Positions 6,566 through 10,164 of a DNA stretch of 10,164 nt are shown here, one piece after another. Each line of letters starts with the position of its first letter. The first letter of the stretch is position 1. Source of the stretch: Bacillota bacterium (GTDB lineage: Bacteria; Bacillota; Clostridia; Tissierellales; Sedimentibacteraceae). The position numbers were made by a program, and so were the translations under genes. Where the stretch lies: assembly GCA_023425285.1 (NCBI GenBank), contig JAFACY010000263.1, positions 1 through 10,164 of the forward strand. Direction: 5' to 3'. The notes under the pieces were generated by a model. It searched no databases. It was not told the DNA's origin and saw nothing but the letters and a program-made list of their open reading frames with translations.

Positions 6566-6610
6566 AGTGACTGAATAAGAGAATCTTAGTTCAGTCACTT
6601 TCTTTTTTTT
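6566..6610. terminator. Bidirectional intrinsic terminator between convergent genes
   Basis: AGTGACTGAA (6566-6575) pairs with TTCAGTCACT (6590-6599), and the stem continues with TAAGA/TCTTA around a GAA loop, with G6589 bulged. A T-run (6603-6610) follows on the plus strand, while an A-run before the stem (6558-6563) supplies a U-tract for the minus-strand gene. It serves the ECF gene and the GerM-like gene. Confidence 0.92.
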
Positions 6611-6611
6611 G

Positions 6612-7946
6612 TTAGTTTTCTACAACCTCAGGATTGATAAATTCCGGCGGATAAACAACTCCGGTTTTATCCTCTCCGTTCACGGTTATTTTTATGCCGT
6701 CCGTATGAGGCAGCGTTGTGAATGTGTATGCCAGGGATTCAATCATCATCTGCTTTAAATCCTCTCTGCCGCTGTATGCATTTGAAAAGCTGTCGGTGAA
6801 GTCCAGTGTGATTATATTTCCCTGCTTGGTTACTCCGCTTAAAACAATATTTTTCGGTATGGGGCTGATGCCGTAAGGAAGCTTAGCATCCTTGTATACA
6901 TCAAACAGCTTTTGTGCCTGTATTTCAACCGTATCACCCGCAAGTATGCCTGATGACGGCATATCTATCTGATAATCAAACAAATAATATCTGCCGTCTA
7001 TTTTATGTGCCATGTAAAGTAAATAATTTTTTTCAATATTCGGAAGCCGGTTTATAGCTTCGCTTGTGCGTTCGTAGAAGTACTTATCAATATTTTTTCT
7101 GTCAACAGTGAAGGTAATATTGTGTATAGGCCAGTATCTGTCCACGTCAAAAATTGTTTTTACGAATGCTTCGTAAGCTAATGAAGAATTTGTGCCTGCT
7201 TCATTATAGGCTGTGTATGTGCTTGGTAAATCTATAACTATATTACCGTTATTGTATGTTGTATTTGTGACATCCTTTATTACCGTGCGCAGCTTGCTGC
7301 TTACAGGACCGTTCTGAAGCTGTTCCACAGCCATTCTTGTGATGGACTTATCCTCCACAACAAAACGTGTTACAGGAATTAGGACATCCGAACCTTCTGC
7401 CGCAAAATAGAGAGTCAAACCCTTTGTGCCTGCCGGTGCTTGTGTCATAGCCGGATAATATGTGCCTGCGGTGTCGTATGTTACGTTTACAGAAATTGAA
7501 GAATTTCCCGGATTTGTAATGAGGTTGGAATTAAATACGAAGCTGTAGGTACCGTCCTCCAGCCCCAGATTTTTCTGGCTTATGTCCAGGCTCGTAATTA
7601 TGGGATTATCCTTATTTACAGTGATGGACATGTTGACGGAAGGTGATACTGATTCAAGCTTTTCAACTCCTTTTTTAACCAGACTGTTGTCCATATATAT
7701 ATCAACAGTAAAAATACTGTTTGAAACGCTTTTGATTACCACTTCATTATCTGATTGATGACTTATTATTATGTATTCCGGATTTGATAAATTGTGTTCG
7801 GTAGTACTCAATCTCAGATCACTTATTTCCTCGGGTGTTTCTATTTCTATTGTCCCTCTGTAATCAATTGGGGCAAGATTAAACAGATACGTCGAAGAAG
7901 ACAGTACTATCAGGCTTAGTATAATAATATTGTTGAATATTTTCAT
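6612..7946 (-). CDS. GerM-like protein with two GerMN domains (sporulation/germination)
   Basis: Complete 444-residue exported protein. An N-terminal hydrophobic segment (residues 6-23) acts as signal peptide or anchor; there is no lipobox Cys, unlike Bacillus subtilis GerM, a lipoprotein of sporulation and germination. Residues 30-165 form a beta-rich region I do not recognise. Two GerMN-type domains follow. The first (about 176-290) has GLTLYFAAEG, PVTRFVV, ALQxGP-like VEQLQNGP and NGNIVIDLPSTY; the second (about 307-430) has YLLYMAHKIDGRYYL, GNIITLDFTDSF and an IESLAYTFTTLP helix ending in IKITVNGE. The double-domain layout matches GerM, which works at the cell surface or forespore envelope. 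ATG 7946 has TGAGGT on the minus strand (7953-7959) at good spacing. It is convergent with the ECF gene and shares its terminator. The domain call is good; equivalence to GerM is inference. Confidence 0.75.
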   Translation of the reverse strand: MKIFNNIIILSLIVLSSSTYLFNLAPIDYRGTIEIETPEEISDLRLSTTEHNLSNPEYIIISHQSDNEVVIKSVSNSIFTVDIYMDNSLVKKGVEKLESVSPSVNMSITVNKDNPIITSLDISQKNLGLEDGTYSFVFNSNLITNPGNSSISVNVTYDTAGTYYPAMTQAPAGTKGLTLYFAAEGSDVLIPVTRFVVEDKSITRMAVEQLQNGPVSSKLRTVIKDVTNTTYNNGNIVIDLPSTYTAYNEAGTNSSLAYEAFVKTIFDVDRYWPIHNITFTVDRKNIDKYFYERTSEAINRLPNIEKNYLLYMAHKIDGRYYLFDYQIDMPSSGILAGDTVEIQAQKLFDVYKDAKLPYGISPIPKNIVLSGVTKQGNIITLDFTDSFSNAYSGREDLKQMMIESLAYTFTTLPHTDGIKITVNGEDKTGVVYPPEFINPEVVEN

Positions 7947-7975
7947 AACAATACCTCATTATTATTTTTATATAT

Positions 7976-8003
7976 ATTATATATGTATTATATAACATAT
8001 CAA
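7976..8003 (-). promoter_or_regulatory. Candidate promoter of the GerM-like gene
   Basis: On the minus strand TTGATA (7998-8003) and a perfect TATAAT (7976-7981) are 16 bp apart, with a start near 7969. The region is extremely AT-rich, so chance matches are easy. A sporulation sigma factor would be expected for a true gerM, and I found no good match to one here. Confidence 0.35.
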
Positions 8004-8069
8004 TAAAAAAACAAAGTGTTTTGTAGTTCGTCTTCCTTAATTTGTAAAAGTATAACTTTCGTGACTTCA

Positions 8070-8098
8070 ATATCAGTTTAACCATTTTATCATATAAT
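8070..8098 (+). promoter_or_regulatory. Candidate sigma-E-like promoter of the Cys-cluster protein gene
   Basis: CATATAAT (8091-8098) resembles the sigma-E -10 (CATACAAT), and ATATCA (8070-8075) lies 15 bp upstream where an ATATT-type -35 is expected. The same -10 contains a perfect TATAAT, but no sigma-A -35 is visible at 16-18 bp. The start would be near 8105, just before the ribosome site. Suggestive only. Confidence 0.3.
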
Positions 8099-8126
8099 AT
8101 ATAAAACAGGCAAGGCGGGTGATGAT

Positions 8127-8441
8127 ATGGGCAGACGAGGCTGTGAACCGGAGATACCAAAAATAAATAAAAAGTTTTATGACATTATTGAATTAGTATA
8201 TATTTTAAATAAATTGTCAGATAAAGGATGTATGGACGAACGTACAAGGCAGTATCTCATAAGTATTTTAAAGGATGTTGATTTTATGAAGTATAAATTC
8301 GACAATTATAAATGTGTGGAACCGCTGAAAAAAATTGATGGCATAGGCTGCAACAACTGTGATTGCTGCAATCAGGATTGCAGCAGCAGCTTTATGGATA
8401 AAATAATATTTTTTTTAAAATCATTAAATGATGAGGATTAA
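8127..8441 (+). CDS. Small protein with a C-terminal Cys cluster, function unknown
   Basis: A 104-residue protein I do not recognise. The N-terminus is basic (MGRRGC); residues 16-60 look helical and charged, with LVYILNKLSDKG and RTRQYLISILKDVDF; a cluster CNNCDCCNQDC spans 75-85, and the C-terminal tail is hydrophobic (IIFFLKSL) then acidic. Eight Cys occur in all (6, 35, 63, 75, 78, 80, 81, 85). The spacing is not a standard zinc ribbon or 4Fe-4S ferredoxin pattern. There is no signal peptide. GGGTGAT (8117-8123) precedes ATG 8127 closely, and codon use is like its neighbours, so it is very likely a real gene. It runs in the same direction as the next small gene, 60 bp downstream, and may be co-transcribed. 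Cys-rich small proteins are common in spore coats, which fits the nearby GerM-like gene, but that role is inference. Confidence 0.7.
   Translation: MGRRGCEPEIPKINKKFYDIIELVYILNKLSDKGCMDERTRQYLISILKDVDFMKYKFDNYKCVEPLKKIDGIGCNNCDCCNQDCSSSFMDKIIFFLKSLNDED
8364..8385. repeat. Perfect 10-bp inverted repeat inside the Cys-cluster coding region
   Basis: TGCTGCAATC (8364-8373) and GATTGCAGCA (8376-8385) are exact reverse complements with a two-base AG centre. It sits in the codons for the Cys80-Ser87 stretch. TGC codons and their surroundings favour such symmetry, so it may simply follow from the protein sequence. Confidence 0.6.
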
Positions 8442-8445
8442 AGTA

Positions 8446-8473
8446 ACACTTAAAAGGGGTAGTGAATAATATA
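8446..8473 (+). promoter_or_regulatory. Weak sigma-K-like promoter candidate before the hydrophobic small gene
   Basis: AC at 8446-8447 is followed 17 bp later by AATAATATA (8465-8473), which differs from the sigma-K -10 pattern CATAnnnTA at one position. The pattern is short and the region AT-rich, so the match could be chance; the gene could equally be read through from upstream, since no terminator separates them. The downstream ribosome site AGGAGGT (8490-8496) is near perfect. Confidence 0.2.
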
Positions 8474-8501
8474 TAGAAAAATCAATTTTAGGAGGTTCTA
8501 T

Positions 8502-8717
8502 ATGTTTAACAATATATTAGGCGACAATGGAGATAACTTATTATTCTTCTTCTTGCTATTGGTAGTTCTGTTCTGCTTATGCGGAGACGACGGATTATTA
8601 GGAGGAGTTGGAGGATTTGGTGGTGATGACAGCAGCTTGTTATTCTTCTTCTTACTGTTAGTGATATTATTCTGCAATTGTGACAGAGTGGGCGGAATAG
8701 GCGGACGCGACTGCTAA
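8502..8717 (+). CDS. Small hydrophobic Gly/Cys protein made of a 33-residue internal duplication
   Basis: A 71-residue protein with a near-ideal ribosome site (AGGAGGT, 8490-8496, five bases before ATG). Its sequence is two copies of one unit: LLFFFLLLVVLFCLC (13-27) and LLFFFLLLVILFCNC (46-60), each followed by a charged then Gly-rich stretch (GDDGLLGGVGGFGGDD and DRVGGIGG). Each hydrophobic segment is 12 residues ending in a Cys-x-Cys, too short for a full membrane helix, and the protein has no signal peptide. Small hydrophobic Gly- and Cys-rich proteins of this kind occur in clostridial genomes, often near sporulation genes; I do not recognise a named family. A role in spore coat assembly, by self-association or disulfide bonding, is a guess from composition and neighbours. 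It lies 60 bp after the Cys-cluster gene, same strand, and ends before a strong terminator. Confidence 0.75.
   Translation: MFNNILGDNGDNLLFFFLLLVVLFCLCGDDGLLGGVGGFGGDDSSLLFFFLLLVILFCNCDRVGGIGGRDC
8538..8681 (+). repeat. Direct coding repeat, 99-bp period
   Basis: Segments 8538-8582 and 8637-8681 encode the two hydrophobic-CxC units. They share an identical 14-base run TTATTCTTCTTCTT (8541-8554 and 8640-8653), with mostly silent or conservative changes after it. This indicates an in-frame duplication still visible at DNA level. Confidence 0.85.
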
Positions 8718-8739
8718 TTGAACATAGTTAAATAAGTAT

Positions 8740-8768
8740 CCAATAAGCAGACTCGAGTCCATGATTGG
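8740..8768. repeat. Palindrome with flanking arms downstream of the small hydrophobic gene
   Basis: GACTCGAGTC (8750-8759) is a perfect 10-bp palindrome, and CCAAT (8740-8744) mirrors ATTGG (8764-8768) around nearly the same centre. There is no T-tract, and the real terminator starts a few bases later. It could be an RNA structure near the 3' end of the transcript or a protein site; no function can be assigned. Confidence 0.45.
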
Positions 8769-8774
8769 TGTCAT

Positions 8775-8807
8775 AAAAAAACTTCCTGATTGTTCAGGAA
8801 GTTTTTT
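8775..8807. terminator. Bidirectional intrinsic terminator between the small gene and the S9 peptidase
   Basis: ACTTCCTGA (8781-8789) pairs with TCAGGAAGT (8794-8802) around a TTGT loop, and the stem is flanked by A-run 8775-8780 and T-run 8802-8807. The symmetry gives a U-tract in both directions, suiting the convergent genes ending at 8717 and 8816. Confidence 0.93.
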
Positions 8808-8815
8808 GAGTAAAT

Positions 8816-10164
8816 TTATTGCAGATACTTTTCAAACCAGTTTGTTATTTCTTCTAATCTTCTAACACGGTGTTTTGGTTTTCCGCTTCTGCTAAGATCA
8901 TGATTTTCTTCTCTGAACATGCACAGTCTTGCATCCACACCGTGATACTTCAAAGCGGTGAACATCTGAAGACCTTCAGCCAGCCAGCATCTGTAATCCT
9001 CCTCCGAGTGTATGAACAACGTAGGGGTTACAGCCTTGTCCGCATACTTCAGTGGTGAGTGGAACCACATTTTTTCAGGATTGTTCCATGGTGTTGACTG
9101 TATCTGATCCGAATTGAAGTAATATCCTATATCGGTGGTTCCAAATTTAGATATCCAGTTTGAAATGCTTCTCTGCGATGCGGCACACTTAAATCTGTCG
9201 GTGTGACCAATTATCCAGTTTGTCATGAAGCCTCCGTAGGAGCCTCCTGTCACACCTACTCTGCATGGGTCTATCTGAGGATATTTTTTGAGCACCGTAT
9301 CAGCAAACATCATCAAATCATCGTAGTCGATGGTACCGTACTTACCTCTGATGTCGGCAAATTCATCGCCTCTTCCGTCACTTCCTCTCGGATTGCAGAA
9401 AAATACAAAGTATCCTTCGTTTGCCCAAAGCTGCATTTCATGGTAATATATTTCGCCGTAGACAGTCTTGGGACCGCCGTGTATGTCAAGTATTCCGGGG
9501 TAACATCTGCTTCCGTCAAAGCCCGCAGGCTTTAAAACCCATCCTTCAATTGTTACACCGTCATTTTCAAATGAAAGCGGCTCAGGCCTGATAACATCTT
9601 TAATTTCTGCAACATCTTCGTTGAACTTGGTTTTTTGTGTTTCAGCGCCGTTGCTGCACAAATAAATTTCCTGGAGCTTCATGCCCTGGAGGCCTATAAA
9701 CAGTATTCCCTCATTGCATACATCAAAGCAGTCAACAGAGCCGTTATCTGAGGTTATCTTTACTATACTGCCGTCAAGTGACAGCTTTTTGATAAATGAG
9801 CTTTTGTTTTCCGTAGATACAAAGTACAGCTCATTATTTAATACCCTGTGCTCAGCCCCTCCGCCGTAACGGCAATCAGAGCCTACAGAATTGAACATGC
9901 CGTAATCATGCTCGGCAAGAAGTACGGACTCACCGTTTTTCAATATGTAAAAATTCATATTTTGATTTATGCCGTACTTATCCATCGTTGATGCGGCAAA
10001 GACAATTTCGTCACCAAGGAATTCGGCGTATTCAATACTCATTTCTCCTTCTTCAACGAGTCGTGTTGCATTTTCGGAATACAGGTCATACATGTAGAGT
10101 TCATTGGTGAGTTCCATTTTATTTGTAAAGTTAAATGCCGTGTACAAAGCCTTACCGTCCTTAA
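8816..10164 (-). CDS. S9 family (prolyl oligopeptidase/acylaminoacyl-peptidase-type) serine peptidase, N-terminus cut by window edge
   Basis: The reading frame is open to the right edge, so about 448 residues of the C-terminal part are seen; full S9 enzymes of this kind are usually 600-700 residues, and the start lies outside. Numbering from the Leu codon TTG at 10147 as 1, residues 1-180 have beta-propeller features (KLSLDGSIVKITSDNG, ILFIGLQGMKLQEIYL) and about 190-443 form the alpha/beta-hydrolase domain. The triad is visible: Ser303 in GGSYGG, Asp384 in HSEEDYRC and His416 in EENHDLSR. HGGP (about 223-226) supplies the oxyanion region and SISNW follows the nucleophile, as in acylaminoacyl-peptidase and DPP-like enzymes. 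The propeller restricts access so that only short peptides are cut. No signal can be judged. The role is probably peptide catabolism in a peptide-using anaerobe; exact specificity is unknown. Confidence 0.9.
   Translation of the reverse strand, partial: KDGKALYTAFNFTNKMELTNELYMYDLYSENATRLVEEGEMSIEYAEFLGDEIVFAASTMDKYGINQNMNFYILKNGESVLLAEHDYGMFNSVGSDCRYGGGAEHRVLNNELYFVSTENKSSFIKKLSLDGSIVKITSDNGSVDCFDVCNEGILFIGLQGMKLQEIYLCSNGAETQKTKFNEDVAEIKDVIRPEPLSFENDGVTIEGWVLKPAGFDGSRCYPGILDIHGGPKTVYGEIYYHEMQLWANEGYFVFFCNPRGSDGRGDEFADIRGKYGTIDYDDLMMFADTVLKKYPQIDPCRVGVTGGSYGGFMTNWIIGHTDRFKCAASQRSISNWISKFGTTDIGYYFNSDQIQSTPWNNPEKMWFHSPLKYADKAVTPTLFIHSEEDYRCWLAEGLQMFTALKYHGVDARLCMFREENHDLSRSGKPKHRVRRLEEITNWFEKYLQ

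Noticed and set aside
7879..8160. Minus-strand ORF of 93 codons overlapping the start of the GerM-like gene and the Cys-cluster gene
   Set aside because: It overlaps two better genes and the intergenic promoter region, and its Tyr/Ile-rich content is that of translated AT-rich spacer.
9203..9535. Plus-strand ORF of 110 codons within the S9 peptidase
   Set aside because: It is antisense to the conserved catalytic domain (GGSYGG region), so it is a shadow frame.
10145..10147. TTG as a start codon for the S9 peptidase
   Set aside because: The frame continues upstream without a stop to the window edge (K-D-G-K-A before it), and S9 enzymes are longer, so this TTG is an internal Leu codon.

Overview
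The window looks like chromosome of a low-GC, endospore-forming, Gram-positive anaerobe of the Clostridia/Tissierellia type. This rests on AT-rich codon use, strong GGAGG-type ribosome sites, a GerM-like spore protein, clostridial-style small Cys/Gly-rich proteins, a short 4.5S-type SRP RNA and an ECF S component. I cannot fix the genus from sequence alone, and I see no insertion sequence, phage gene, tRNA or CRISPR array.

Layout, left to right. (1) 1-564, minus: an HD-superfamily hydrolase. (2) 565-869: a 305-bp divergent control region with a promoter for each side and a perfect 12-bp inverted repeat between them. (3) 870-1952, plus: a lipoprotein with a KTEEP-repeat tether and two tandem domains resembling the flavinylated lipoprotein PplA of Gram-positive extracellular electron transfer; it has its own promoter and terminator. 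(4) 2014-5772, plus: a two-gene operon for a heterodimeric ABC exporter with one degenerate and one intact ATP site (BmrCD/LmrCD/TM287-288 type), possibly preceded by a 13-14 codon leader ORF. (5) 5788-5926: small SRP RNA with a near-consensus promoter. (6) 6039-6554, plus: an ECF transporter S component, with a dyad near its -35 region. (7) 6566-6610: terminator usable from both sides. (8) 6612-7946, minus: GerM-like protein with two GerMN-type domains. (9) 8127-8717, plus: two small unrecognised proteins, one with a Cys cluster and one a hydrophobic protein built from an internal 33-residue duplication. (10) 8775-8807: second bidirectional terminator. (11) 8816 to the window edge, minus: C-terminal two thirds of an S9 prolyl-oligopeptidase-family peptidase.

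Functional reading. The units are mostly independent, each with its own promoter and terminator. The clear partnership is the ABC pair, whose mutated motifs are complementary. The GerM-like gene and the two small proteins form a plausible sporulation-linked patch, but that link is inference from protein features, proximity and weak sporulation-type promoter matches. The PplA-like lipoprotein suggests extracytosolic flavin redox chemistry, although none of the other extracellular electron transfer genes lies in the window. No obviously new multi-gene system is visible; the best leads are the PplA-like protein and the two small proteins.
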